Below, in pieces: positions 32,305-44,785 of a stretch of DNA of 64,000 nucleotides (positions are counted from its first letter, which is position 1; the number at the start of each line of letters is the position of its first letter). Below the pieces are notes generated by a model that was not told the DNA's origin, ran no database searches, and worked only from the letters and a program-made list of their open reading frames with translations. The stretch is from positions 78,220,502 to 78,284,501 of the forward strand of contig CM036201.1 of NCBI GenBank assembly GCA_020631735.1, in the 5' to 3' direction. The position numbers and the translations under genes were made by a program. Source of the DNA: Saccharum officinarum. Lineage: Eukaryota; Streptophyta; Magnoliopsida; Poales; Poaceae.

Positions 32305-32599
32305 TTCCTTTATCCCAAATTATAAAACGTAGAAGCCAATACATCTTAGGGCCAGTTTGGTTTGGGTGTTAAAGTTTAATAAACAATGTAGCGCTTTCGT
32401 CTTATTTGATAAAAAGTTTTCAATCTTGGACTAATTAGGCTTAATAGATTCGTCTCGTAAATTACTCCTAATCTGTGCCGACATGCATGCAATTAGTCTA
32501 TATTTAGTACTCCATACATTTGAGGGAACATTGATGTGATGGGAGTTAAACTTTAACTGCTGGAAACCAAACAGACCCTTATAACTTGAATGGAAGGAG
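32305..32599. mobile_element. Stowaway-like MITE interrupted by a Tourist-like MITE
   Basis: The outer ends TTCCTTTATCCCAAATTAT and ATAACTTGAATGGAAGGAG are inverted with TA on both sides (32303-32304, 32600-32601). The interior is split by the element at 32349-32578. Confidence 0.65.
32349..32578. mobile_element. Tourist-like MITE nested in a Stowaway-like MITE
   Basis: Ends GGGCCAGTTTGGTTTGGG and GGAAACCAAACAGACCC, flanked by TTA (32346-32348, 32579-32581). The sequence is the inverted relative of 32038-32268. Confidence 0.8.
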
Positions 32600-32601
32600 T
32601 A

Positions 32602-33504
32602 GTACTTACGATAATGAATGAGAGTATCATTGGATTATTTATGAAATATATTTTTATAATAAATTTATTTAGAGGCATAAATTTTAATACAATTCACTAT
32701 GAGTTTTGCCAAATTTGAGCTACATTGATTGACACCGATCACATAGTTGTATTTTTTTGGGGCGGAGGGAGTATCACACCATCTTTTTACGATAATACTT
32801 TTTAATAAAGTTAGATTCATGAGCTTAACTTATCCAGGGTGTCACTTAGGTCTGCGTACTTTAAAAATATATATTTCTATATCACCATGTTTGTTAAGTT
32901 GTACACCATAAATTTATACAGGCCATGTAGGCATTTATTTTATCTAACATGGCATTGCCACTATGGCGTTGATTATGTCTGTCCCCTTGTATTTGACCCA
33001 TCATGTACTTCATCTATCTCACCCTTGCTTATTTTTGTTTGGAAAAAAAAAGGCTAGCTTGGACCATGCCTTATCACATCCTTGTGCGCGTTGTCCCACA
33101 TTGCCATGTTGTCTCCTTACGACGTGCCGGCGCCACCTGTACACATGGACCCCGTGCCTAGCACTACGGGCCTGTTTTGTTCTCTCCAAAAATCTTTTCT
33201 CACCTTGTCCAACAAAAAACTGAATAGAACAAGCTGTTTGGTTTGCCTGCTCTGTTGCTTGAACTCCAGTGCAAGCGAGTTTTTTCTTGCTGGACTGGCT
33301 GGAAGAGCTAAATTGGCTCACGTCGCTGGGCAAGGCTAGTCTTGACTGTCTAAGCAAGGTTAGGCAAAACTGGTCACACATCCCAGCATGCGCTACATTG
33401 CGTGAACTAGGCTCATAGGAAACAGATTCTATTCTTTTGTCCGCCACCCTATTGCACGAGCGGGGCATGCCCCAGGTGAGCTTCTTGGCAACCAAACAAC
33501 ATTA
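32602..33504. other. Intergenic; possible remnants of further MITEs
   Basis: A Stowaway-like end (GGGGCGGAGGGAGTA) lies at 32758-32774. The rest, including GC-richer sequence at 33080-33480, shows no frame with family features. Confidence 0.4.
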
Positions 33505-33747
33505 GGCCCATGTTTAGATCACCTCAAAATTCCAAGTTTTTTCACTCTCTCTTCATCACATCAATTTTTAGCCGCTTGCATGGAGTACTAAATGTAGGTA
33601 AAAAAAATATCTAATTACACAGTTTAGTTCAAAATCACGAGATGAATCTTTTGAGCCTAGTTGATCTACGATTAGACAATATTTGTCAAATAAGACGAAA
33701 GTGGTACTATTCATCAGGTTGAAAAAATCTTCAATCTAAACAAGGGC
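33505..33747. mobile_element. Tourist-like MITE (243 bp)
   Basis: Ends GGCCCATGTTTAGATC and CAATCTAAACAAGGGC. Interior CTAATTACACAGTTTAG and AGACGAAAGTGGTACTATTC. Left flank TTA; the right flank merges into the next element. Confidence 0.7.
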
Positions 33748-33750
33748 AAA

Positions 33751-33990
33751 GGCCCGTTTAGATTGCAAATTTTTTGAACCCAATGAATAGTACCACTTTC
33801 GTCTTATTTGGTAAATATTATCAAATCGTGAACCAACTAGGCTTAAAAGATTCATCTCGTGATTTCCAACTAAACTGTGTAATTAGTTATTTTTTTTACC
33901 TACATTTACTACTTCATACATGGGTCCAAAGATTGATGTGATAGAGAGAGTGAAAAAATTCTAACTTTTGGGGTGCATCTAAACAAGGCC
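33751..33990. mobile_element. Tourist-like MITE (240 bp), inverted neighbour
   Basis: Ends GGCCCGTTTAGATTGC and GCATCTAAACAAGGCC. It is the reverse complement of the same family as 33505-33747, three bases away, so the pair forms an inverted repeat of about 240-bp arms. Confidence 0.75.
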
Positions 33991-34086
33991 TAAGATGCGT
34001 TTGGGTTGGGGAGCCAGGGTACGCCATATCTCGGCACCAATCACACCCTAAAGCTCAGTAGCAATGCAATATGCAACATCGGATTG

Positions 34087-34203
34087 GCCCTGTTCGTCGG
34101 ATGTATTCTGGCTGGCTGATTCTAGTTGATGCTGATTTTTTGTGAGAGAAAAACACTGTTGAATGACTGACTGATTCCGGCTGATAAGATCAAGCGAACA
34201 GGC
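34087..34203. mobile_element. Small MITE, GCCTGTTCG family
   Basis: GCCCTGTTCG and CGAACAGGC ends with the interior TGTGAGAGAAAAACACTG, shared with 12071-12150. Confidence 0.65.
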
Positions 34204-34369
34204 TGAAAATACACTGTGGTTATTGTGGGTCTAAGGTGTACCACTTATTATCAAGTCCAGTGATTTAGAAATGCATTTCCAAAGTTTAATTTCTTGACAA
34301 GTTTAGAAGTTGTTTCTACATTTAACTCTTTTGATTGGAAATTGTAGGAGTGCAGTTATTTGGTACTGA

Positions 34370-34655
34370 GGCCTTGTTTAGTTCAGAGTGTAAAGTTTTG
34401 GGGTATCACATCGGGTGCCACATGAGGGTGTCGCATAGGGTGTTTGGATACTAATAAAAAATAAATTACAAAAATCTGTCAGTAAACCACGAGACGAATT
34501 TATTAAGTCTAATTAGCTCGTCATTAGCACATGTGTTATTGTACACTTTTATTGTCAAATCATGGACTAATTAGTCTTAAAAGATTCGTCTCGCAAATTA
34601 CATGTAATATGTGTAATTAGTTATTTTTTAGTCCATATTTAATACTCTATACATG
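34370..34655. mobile_element. Tourist-like MITE truncated by a Copia insertion
   Basis: Starts GGCCTTGTTTAGTTCAG and contains two AGACGAAT/ATTCGTCTCG-type blocks. It stops at 34655, where the Copia LTR begins, and its right end is not found. This shows the MITE was present before the Copia element inserted. Confidence 0.65.
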
Positions 34656-35261
34656 TGAAAGCCCAAGTTTGGTTTTGGTAATTAATGACACCAAGTTGCT
34701 AATGCCATGTGTTAAGTGTTTTGAGTTAGGCACAAGCAACATATGAGATGAAGGTGTATGTGGCAAGGAGTGGTGGCCACAAGATCACAAAGAGATGGTG
34801 CATGGACATGAAATGATGATCATGGTGGAGATGCACATAAAATAAAGGACATGATGATCAAGTGAAAGAGAAGGATCTAAGAGCGCAAGGCAAAGGTATA
34901 ACCATAGGGGTTTTCCTTTTGCCAGTCTAAGATGAGTAGAGAAGTGATTGACCGGGTTTAGGATACATAGCCGACTATCAAGAGGGGCAATCACGGTTAG
35001 CTCGGAAATCAAGTGCCACTAGATCAATGTCTTGAGCATATGCATTAGGATATAGTAAAGAGTTAACATAACGGCTTGGAAAATGATTGTGAAATGCTAA
35101 CACACATGCACATGGTATTTTACACTTGGTGGTGTTAGCATATTTGTGAAGGCGGTGGAGTTTGAGCGGTAAAGAGGGGTTTGGGTTCCTTTTGGAGAAG
35201 TGAAACGCCTATTTTCTACTGCGCCGGAAGTCGGAAAAGAAACGGAGGCAAACGGCGATCA

Positions 35262-35732
35262 CTGTAGTGACCGGACGCTGCACCGGACGTGGTCACGGCT
35301 TGACCAGCGCGTCCGGTCAGTTCTTTCGGTCAGCGCGCCTAGGGTTAGTGACCGGACGCTGGTCTGGCCTGACCAGCGCGTCCGGTCAGTTCACCTGTGC
35401 GCAGAAGCAGAGCGCACGACCGGCGCGTCCGGTCCTTCACGGAACCGGCGCGTCCAGTCAGGCGTCCAGAGGGGCAGAGCACAGCGGAGTGGTGATCGGA
35501 CGCACGGCGCGTCCGGTCACGTGCGATCGGACGCGTCCGGTCGTGATGGGAGCTTACTGGACTCTGACCGGACGCCAAGTGAGGCGCGTCCGGTCATATG
35601 CTAGGGCGCGTCCGGTCATACGCTAGAGCGCGTCCGGTCATAGCAACGGTAACTTCTGTCGTGCACTGTTCACGCTTGTCCTGTAGTGACCGGACACGTC
35701 CGGTCACCCTGACCAGAGCGTCCCGTCATCCC
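35262..35732 (+). repeat. GCGCGTCCGGTCA minisatellite in the Copia 1 LTR
   Basis: About eleven imperfect copies of GCGCGTCCGGTCA, or its partial reverse TGACCGGACGC, with irregular spacing of 20-60 bp. Much more GC-rich than the surrounding LTR. It ends about 45 bp in front of the LTR TATA box. Confidence 0.85.
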
Positions 35733-35778
35733 GTTTTGAACTGCGTCGTCCATAACAGCTAGCTGCGTACCCCTTCGT

Positions 35779-35786
35779 TATAAATA
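35779..35786 (+). promoter_or_regulatory. TATA box of the Copia 1 LTR
   Basis: TATAAATA in CTTCGTTATAAATAGACG, about 800 bp before the LTR end, the expected U3/R boundary position. Confidence 0.6.
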
Positions 35787-36587
35787 GACGTTGGTCGTGG
35801 TTTGAGGAAAACTCTTGCACATTTTGAGACCTAGAGACATACTTTGAGCTAGAGAACAACCCCTCCACTTATCTCTTTGCATAGTTGCACATCTTGAGTG
35901 AGATTGAGTGAGATTCAAGTGCATTGCTTGAGAGTTGCATTCTAGAGGCACTTGATCTTTGAGTTGCTGCGGATTTCTTGTTACTCTTTCGTGTTTTCCG
36001 ACACGGTAGACGGCTTGGAGCAGCGGAGGTGATTGAGCTCGCAATTGGAGATTGTTGGAGCCCTCACCATGTGTTGTAAGGGGTTCTTGATCCTTCCCCG
36101 CGGGAGTTCGCAAATTAGATACTCTAGTGGAGCTCGTGGCTTGGAGGATCTCCATCTTGTGTGCGGTTGTGCGGCGCCCGCCGAGGGCTCGACTCTTGAT
36201 AGTCGATTAGCTCATGAACCGATAAGTGGGTGTATCGCCATAACGGGGAGTAGCTTGCCGGGAAGCAAGTGAACCTCGGAATAAATTCTTGTGTCATTCT
36301 CTTCCCGAGGACTTCTCTTGTGTGATTGATTGATTGGTACTTCTCATCTCTACACGGCGGTATAATCACTCAAAGCTCTTCTCTTGTATTATTTCTTGTT
36401 TCTAGCTTGTAGTTATTGTTGTGTTTAGTGAATAGCTTTGTTATAGACTTGTGTAGGTGGCTTGCTTAATTAGTTAGAGCTAGTGCATTTGCTTCGCCAC
36501 CTTTCGTACTAACGTGTGGTTAAGTAATTCTTGTAGAAGTTTTAATTAGGCTATTCACCCCCCTCTAGCCTATTTGGACGTTACAAG

Positions 36588-36600
36588 TGGTATCGGAGCC
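36588..36600 (+). other. Primer-binding site of Copia 1
   Basis: TGGTATCGGAGCC two bases after the LTR end. It resembles the usual TGGTATCAGAGC complementary to initiator methionine tRNA, with one change. Confidence 0.8.
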
Positions 36601-36645
36601 GAGGCATCGTTTATTTGAGGCTTAACGACCTATGGTGAAAAAGAA

Positions 36646-37518
36646 ATGGCTCAATTAAGCTTGCACATCAACAACACCAAGAAGGCACCTCACTTTGATG
36701 GCACAAATTATGCATATTGGAAGGTTAAGATGACCGCACACCTAAAGTCAATCAATAGAGAAGTGTGGAAGATCACCGAAACAAAATTTGAGGTTGCTAA
36801 TCCAGAAGCACCTACACCGGTGGAAGAGAAGAAGCTCCAATGCAATGACATTGCCATTAGTACTCTTCATGAGGCATTAGATGACAAGACCTTTGAGCAA
36901 GTAAAGAACATTGAGATTGCTCATGATGCTTGGGCCAAGCTAAAAAAACATTTGAGGGCACCGAAGGCACAAAGACCGCTAAAGCATATATCTTGCAAGA
37001 AAATTTTTCAAACTTCAAGATGCAAGATGATGAGAGTGTACCAGAGATGTTTCATAGGTTGCAAGTCATTGTCAATGAGCTCAAGGCACTTGGTGAGGAG
37101 GTCAAGGATAATCAATTCTCTATGAAGTTCTTGAGAAGTCTACCCAAGAGATTTGATACATTGATCACCGTGCTAGTGAGGACTACATTGAAGGATTCAA
37201 CTCCTCAACAAATATTCCAAGAAGTGATGACCGATGATTCATATAGAGAAGATGATGAGAAGGATGAGTTGGTCAAGAAGAAGAAGAAGAAGAAAAATTA
37301 GAAGAAAGATGATAAAAAGAAGAAGAGTGTGGCATTCAAAGCCACCACATCCAAGGGCAAATCCAAGATTGAATCATCAAGTGATGAAGACTCAAGCTCT
37401 TGTGATAGTGATGACATTAATGAGAAGATGGCTCTCTTTGTCAAGCAATTTGACAAATTTATGAAGAAGAAAGGCTATCGTGCAAGAAGGAGGAAGAACT
37501 CATCCAAGAAGAGTGAGC
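36646..37518 (+). pseudogene. Copia 1 gag, first part (broken)
   Basis: Starts at an ATG opening MAQLSLHINN and carries the UBN2/DUF4219-type gag motif FDGTNYAYWKVKM. The frame shifts near 36947 in a run of seven A and continues in another frame (SVPEMFHRLQVIVNELK, FLRSLPKRFDTLI). A TAG lies at 37299. After a Lys- and Ser-rich stretch it is cut at 37518 by the nested insert, just before the first zinc knuckle, which lies on the other side at 51978. Confidence 0.85.
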
Positions 37519-37523
37519 ATACC
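37519..37523 (+). other. Left target-site duplication ATACC
   Basis: ATACC precedes the nested insert and recurs at 51973-51977 directly after it, the 5-bp duplication expected from retroviral-type integrase. Confidence 0.85.
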
Positions 37524-40500
37524 TGTAACGGAACCGTCCAAATTATAAGAGCACAAGTACAAAAACAATCACCGAAGTGATCAAATTCTCGCACTTGAGC
37601 CCATATAACTCCGGTAGTCCAATGAAATCACGAGGGATTTCAAACCAACCAACATACCAGCCAAGATCGTAGTGATTCAACATAACAAGTCACATGTTAC
37701 AACCATTTCACAAGTAATTTAATATACACCGGAGTTCAACATAGTTATTACAACTTAAGTTCAAAAGTAGCGGAAGCAAAGTAATTTGAAACTAACAACA
37801 CCCTTATTTCAAATACATGCTAGTACGAAGGTCGACTTCCAACAAAAGCATTAGAGAGAAGATAACTCAGAAGGATCATGCCCGTGATCACACTCTGCCT
37901 CTATGGCAGGAGCCACCCAACTCTTGCAGCCGCCATGATACATCACAACCTACAACAAGTGGGGATAAAACCCTGAGTACAAGAAGGTACTCAGCTAGAC
38001 TTACCCATCAGAAACCAGAAATAAGGTGACACCAAGGATCATGCAAGGCTGAAATAAAGTGGGCTAGCTTGACAACATTTTGCATAAAAGCTTATTATGG
38101 ATAAGTAGTCATTAATGCTTAAGCATCAAGTTAATTATCATTAGCCTGTCATCTATATTAGAACCTGTACTAGAGCACTCACTTTATTAGGAACAAACAA
38201 TATTAACCATAGCAGGTATAAATTGAGGCAACCTTTCCATCATGATCCAATTAACCATCCGTTCAATTTAATTGAATCTACGTTGCCGCTGCTCAAGTCA
38301 AGTGCTCACTAACCGGGAGCGACGGCGATTCGAATCGAATTCCTATCCAGCTGGAGGGGTATTTCTAACACTCACCGCGCAGGCCCCTGCCAGGGTCGCA
38401 CAAGCCACCTTTTCATATGATTCAGGAATCGCGGGTCCGAATGATGTCACGACCCCAAGGGCGACACTCTGCCAGGTGATAGGGACTCTAACCCCCCCTT
38501 GGTCTCACGCCAATGTCCCCAAGCACATCCTTTCTCTCCTCCAAGAAGCAACCTACCATTCGATTCTCGACCTGAATCACATTACTCGGCTTCGCGGTCG
38601 GAACGACTTATCCGGCCAACTAAGTGTTAGACTGCGTTCAACATGACTCAAGGACGTACAACGAATCGGTCCTTAAATGACTCAGACGGGGATAGATTCA
38701 CACCCAAGACCTCCATGCCTTGTTGCTTCACTATCGTCATCCCGCCCGGTCTCATTTCATTTTATTAACACATGGTTCCATTCCACGATAGCAAATATAG
38801 CCAACCGTGCCATATATGAATATCCCTACATCTCGCAGGTGACAGGAAATCACCTGACTTCTACCGCTTAAAGCAGGGCTAAGCATCTACTCGATCCTAG
38901 TCTATGTAGGATTCAGGGATTCATATATCTGGACAAGGAATGATATAATGCAGCAAGGTTTTCAACCAACTCCTACCACTTAATGCAACAATACTTATAA
39001 CATATATATAATTAATTGCTTTGAAGATAGGAGGCTTATAATGCTCCGGGGCTTGCCTGGGATCCGACTCAAGTTAGAGTATGTCAGATGAATTCACTTG
39101 GCGAGCATCTTCCAATCTATCACTTGTCCGGTCCTTCTATCTTCGGGATGGATCCACCAACTCCATCTTCAGGTTCAGCTCCACATCTTGCCATCCACGT
39201 AGTGCATCTAACGTACCTAAATGAGATATGACGATGCATGTGTATGAACATGATGAATGACAATAAGAATGCATCACATAAGACAAGCACAATATTTAAA
39301 CAAGATACAAGCCCTCATAGCCACTCACTGACTATAGCACACCAACCATTCCATGCATAATAAGTAAAGCATAATCTTCACAAGTTTCAGGTGTACTAAC
39401 TTCATCACCAAGGACATGAATCCCACTTAGCAACATGCAAAGCAACTCAAGGTGAAGCAACAACGATGACTGGAATATGCCAATTTCTGGACTAACAAAC
39501 AGTAGCTTCATAAATCAATCATATCTGGAGATACACAAATCCAAATGATATGAAATAAGACATTACAGAAAGCTTATGAAATTCTCTACATTTCATTTAA
39601 TATCATCACAGCATGATTCCAAAGTTTAACATGTCAAATTTACACAAATACAGAAACTGGTCTAACAAGACAGAGAGCAAGCAATCCTGTACCCCAACTT
39701 TAAACAGATATAACTCCTAAACCACATGGCCAAATGCCACCAAATTTTAACAGTAGCTAGATACATAAATTATCTACAACTTTTGTATAAATAAGTTTCA
39801 CAACAAAGTACATTATCATGAAGAACTTTGATAAGTTCCCAGATCTGTCCAGAAATCTTATTTGCAAGAAATAATTACTAACTTATGTTGCAAACATATA
39901 ATTAGACAAAACCAACTTTACCAACATGTCACACATGACTAATGAACACCAGAAAACATAGTGTCCATTCCTAAATAATTTCTTTTAATGCATTTTCTTA
40001 ATTTATTTAGATAATTTGGTGGAATTATGAACACATATCAAAAGTGCATAATAAATTCTACAAAAATTACAGAGGCCTACACATGCTCCCAAAAGTCTAC
40101 TATCCAAATTTGAAACCATTTGGACATGTATAACAACCTCTATGAAAAAGACAAATGGCTATAGCAATAAATCATGTGAGAGCAAGTTAAACTTAACACT
40201 CAATATTTTCTGTGAACACAAGGCCATATTATGAATCAATATGATAGAGAAACACCATACTAAGGTAATGGAACAACATTTTCTATTTTATCATTTATAT
40301 ATTATTCATAAGCTATTTATCAAGCTATAAACAAGTTAAATCAATAACTTAAGCATACAGTAAGCAATGACCATGAAATTTATACTACAGTACATCCATA
40401 GCATGAAAATCCTACCACAAAAATTTCACATCAATTGGAGCATCACAACTCAAGATATGAAAATAACAAGGAAAACAAGCATTTATTTTCCATTTAACAA

Positions 40501-42562
40501 GATCTAGGTAAAACATCCTGAAACCCGGAAACAACCTATAAGTTTTATATTTTTCTTAGACAGTGCATATTACTAGAAGACCAACAAAATTGGAATCACT
40601 AATTTTGGACTTCTAAAACTCCAGATATTGATGAAAGCAAGTTAATCCATTTCCAAAACCACTTTTCACTAATGAATTTCTACAGCACAAACACATGCAT
40701 GCATGGCACAACTGATCACCCTAACATGCAGAGCACTTCACAAGGATTCCAACAAAACAAATTTCACAATTTTTGGAGCTACCAAATATGAGATATAGAT
40801 TTTACAAGATAAAAGAAAATCTGTAGATTTGATGTGGTATTGCTCTTTTAGGTGGGGCCCACTCGTCATAGGGACAGACCATCTTCTTCTTCGCAGAGAC
40901 AACAGAGCGGACGTCTTCTTCTTCCTTGTGCCATCGGCTGAGAGCAGAGGAGTGGGAGGGACGGCCGATTCGGCCAGCTAGGGCCCATCAGTGGTGAGGT
41001 AGGGGACGGCCATTGTAGAGGGATAGCCGTCCACGTCCACGCTGGAGCCCCGGCCCGGCGTGGCTGCTGCAGCATGCAGGCCTACGGTGGCCCGGCCATT
41101 CCGGTGCTTGGCCACGCGCGGTTGCTGCGCCGGCAGCTGACCATGGAAGCAGGCAGTCGGTGAGGGCGCCCGCACGGTGGCTTAGGAGCGTGGCAAGGCA
41201 GGTGTGGAGAGACGCAAGGATGGCCGGCAGTGGAACGAGCAAGCAGCGCAGGGAGCTTTGCTCCGCCCGGCCATGGTGAACAAGAGAGCAAGAGGCAGAG
41301 GAAGAATGAAAGAGCGAGAGAGAGAGCTAGGAGGGCGCTCGGGCATCAAAGGTGAGCGAGCGGGGCACCGTGGCATGCATGCAGGCGAGCGCACAAGGCA
41401 CGCGGCACCAACGACTGCACACTGTCGGCCATTACGGGACTGCAGTTCGAATCCAAATCAAGAAGGTGACAATACCACCTCAAAAATACACCGAAACTCC
41501 AAAATTTCTCCCTCTGTAACTCCTAATCCGTTTAGTATTGGCACAAGTTGTAGTAACCAGAGTTGTAGAGCTACACGAGAGGAACAACTTTGCTTTAAGA
41601 ATCTTGGGGTGATTCGGCTTGGTTTGAAAGATATGGAGCTACGAAAAAGGGAACCTCAAACTACAATCTGCAGCCCAATCACAAGCAGACTGAAACTGCC
41701 TTCCTCTTCACCTTCTAACTCCAAAACCGTGCACTGATTTGATCAACCATCTTCACCATCAGCTAGATCTACATGAGTACTTCAACTTTGGTTAAAGGAG
41801 TTTGGCCAGATTCGCAATGGTTTGCAAAGTAAAATTCGCCGAAGATGGGTACCTTGAAACTGAAAACTACAAGTTCAGTCTACACTTAGCCAATTTTTCA
41901 AGGTTCCAGAAAATAGCTTGGGATTCAAACTTTGACCCACTATTTGGATACTTTAGAGGCTGAACTAGGTTTTGGTCCTTGAACAAAAGTTGTTCTACTC
42001 AACCTAAACTACAACTCTTATTTAATGTCAAACCTTGTACCTTGAACAGAAATCATTCTTTCATCTCAGTCAACGCAGCATCACGATAAAAGCTCAAACT
42101 AGAGTTTTAGGCCGATTGAGGCATTTTCTTGACATTTGTCCAACATGAACCCTTCATGACTTTTGTTGTAGAGTTCATCTAGAGTCATTTGGGCAAGTTT
42201 GCAAGGTTTGGTTGATGATCTATAATTCCATTCACTTAATAGTGCAATTCAAGCACTTAGTAAAACCATTCCAACCAGGATATAACTTATCATTTCATGT
42301 GACTTTTTGATTCCAAATTTCATGAAACTTTTCCAAGAATCAATATAGATAGGTACTAAGGTGCGACACATGAGAAATTGCAATAACATTATCCAAGAAT
42401 ATATCTTGAAAATGGCCTATATGTAAAGCAATGGTGTAATATCCAAGTTTAGGTTAGGGCTTATTTCCATAGGTTTGACCTTGACATCGTCACCTCAACT
42501 AATCTATCATGATTGAGCTCAAACTCACTGCCTAATTGGTGATAAACACCTAGGGTGTTACA
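37524..42562 (-). repeat. LARD-like LTR, minus orientation (5039 bp)
   Basis: Read on the minus strand it begins TGTAACACCCTAGGTG and ends GGTTCCGTTACA. Its reverse complement matches 44786-49835 throughout with scattered substitutions and small indels. It contains GC-rich stretches (40860-41460), open in several frames without recognised domains; these recur mirrored at 45850-46500. Confidence 0.9.
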
Positions 42563-42577
42563 TCCCTCCCCCCTTAA
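42563..42577 (-). other. Polypurine tract of the inverted-LTR element
   Basis: On the minus strand TTTTAAGGGGGGAGGGA directly precedes the LTR start TGTAACACCC. This is the expected place for second-strand priming and identifies 37524-42562 as a 3' LTR. Confidence 0.75.
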
Positions 42578-44785
42578 AAGAATCGCATCCCGAGATTCAG
42601 AATGGAAGACCTTTTAAGGAAGAGAGACACGTTATCTAGTTCCCATCATCCGCTATAGCATTCGGCTACAAAGCTTTGACATTGGTGGAACTAATTTGGT
42701 CAAGGCATTTTCTGATACTTGCTCTTTATGGTAAAATTTGTCTGAAGAATTTCCTTCATTGGCTTCTATGAAGCATTGTTACTTTGGGAGGAATCCTAGA
42801 TAGCACAGTACTGCATTCTCAATGTATGGAGATCGTTCGGTCCATGAGCGAACCACTAACAAGTATCTGATTCTTTAGTGAACACAACAACATAGTCCAT
42901 ATGAACTTCACATTAGACCAAAATCTTCAGAAGTATACTCATCAAAATGACTCTATGTTCACAAAGTTTGAAAAGCAGTCCTCTACCAAAATGGTTTGAG
43001 CACAACCTCCCAAAAGGGTGAGATCATAGACGAAAAATATACTCTGAGGTTATAGGATACTGACTAAACAATAGACAGGGTCTATGTTGGTCGTAAATGT
43101 TCAATCCTTTAGACACCAACTAATGGAAAACTACTTGAGGTTCCATGGGTGCAGTTCTCTTTCTCTGATGACAACACTGTATTATCTGAGTTTATTGAGG
43201 GATTAGTGAATGTGATAGCTGACTCTGTCGGCTTCGTATTTCTGCCAAATGTTACCTAATAAGATTCGTTTATCCAAAGACAACAGTTATCTGGGTTGAA
43301 TCAGATGCAACCTCTTGGTAAAAACATATATAAGGTACCAAAGTATGTCATCATTAGAACATCATTACTAAAGAAAGATGTAGTGAGGCCTTAAGAACAA
43401 TAAAAGTTGTAATTATTCACTAAACCGCGGGGAGTAGTCTACCACCAAGCGATTGAGTAAAATTTTCCTTCGTGACTTAGTTGCACTATAAGTTGAGTTG
43501 ACTTGCAGCGTAGCAACTTTGTCAGGCCAACCTTTCACCTTGAGGCTTCCTTTTTAGGATCAAACAACAGCTCTAAGATGGAAAATATGTTGTTTGACAC
43601 TTTTCAAATTGCTTTTGAATATTCCTCAATACTTTGTCCAATAAAGTTATGAACAAACCATTTGTGGCACCTAAGGGCACAAGGATGTTGATCGAAACTA
43701 GGGCATGCATTTCTCTAATTCTTCACTTTAGCTGATAGAACACCTCGCACTATCAGTGTGATTTTCCAAGATGGAATTGACTTGTTCTAATGGCTCTAGA
43801 AGATAGAATATCACTCAGGTTGTGGACTAGTTGATTAACTTCTTATTGGTTATTGCTCTATAAGACATAGCCTTCGTATCTACCAAAGAGTCATTACCTA
43901 GCTAGAGATTAACCTTCCTATTGGTAACTAATTAGTTGTCTCTCAACACTAAAAAGTTCCAAATCTTCATTCTTGATCACAATAATCGTGGTTGATGCAG
44001 AACAGATGGTTGCCATCGAAGTTAGCAAATACGGGGTCACACCAGAGATGGTTGATTTCGATGGTGTGGTCATTATGCATACAAAGGTTAAGATTTACAT
44101 AATGTGACGATTGATTCTTATCCAACGAATGACTTGTCCAACCTTAAGTGTTGTGTGTCCTTTCTATCCAATAGGGATGAGATATTTTTCTCACTAGATG
44201 GCGGTCGTCAATACTTGGGCAACTAAGTAGAGTCACTTGACTACCACATATTGCAGTCTGTTAAAGTTTATGTCGGTGATCTGTTCTTCAAAGGTTATCC
44301 TCTTAGCAACTTTAGGAGGAAGCTCCACTACTTTCGGTCTAAGATATGGATCTTACGATATGATATGGAGAGATAACCAAGAAAGGAACATGAGAAAATA
44401 ACACATCGTCTGTCGTTTGAGAATGGATCATGACTAGAAACCGTGATACCAGCGCGTGCCAAGCAGCCAGCCATGTGTCTGCAGCCACAGGAGGCCCTTG
44501 GTTTCGTCGTGGCACCATCAGTGGCTACTCATAACACCATTACTAAACGCATAACGAAAGTGAAATTTCTAGTGGCACCAATGGGTTGTAAGAACAAACG
44601 CCATACAAGGAGGGATAGCAAGCAAATGTAGTCACAAGGTTTAGAATCAACACGAAAATGATCCAAAGGTCAAAACATAGCACAAGAGAACATTGCACAA
44701 TTGCCAAGGATAACTGAGCAAGAGACTCTTGCTTAATTTCTACGTACGACTTGCGTTTCATTGACCCCTCGACAGACTCAGATGA
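42563..44785 (-). other. Internal 3' sequence of the inverted-LTR element
   Basis: Mostly non-coding. On the minus strand the last codons before the polypurine tract read SESRDAILLRGEGCN (about 42607-42563), which looks like the end of a plant Gypsy polyprotein, but no integrase or RT frame precedes it. The segment ends abruptly at 44785, where the other LTR begins. Confidence 0.55.

Larger units (their letters stand above)
34656..36585 (+). repeat. Copia 1 left LTR (1930 bp)
   Basis: Starts TGAAAGCCCAAG and ends GACGTTACA, directly before a primer-binding site. Compared with the right LTR it lacks about 40 bp after GGGTTTGGGTTCC (near 35190). It contains a CCGGT-rich minisatellite and a TATA box. 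Confidence 0.88.

Noticed and set aside
33019..33495. 158-codon minus-strand frame
   Set aside because: No recognisable motif, and surrounded by MITE-derived sequence; kept as unannotated intergenic DNA.
40866..41737. GC-rich frames in the LTR, mirrored at 45854-46494
   Set aside because: They occur in both inverted LTR copies and in several frames with Ser/Pro/Arg-rich low-complexity products; more likely LTR promoter/leader sequence than genes.
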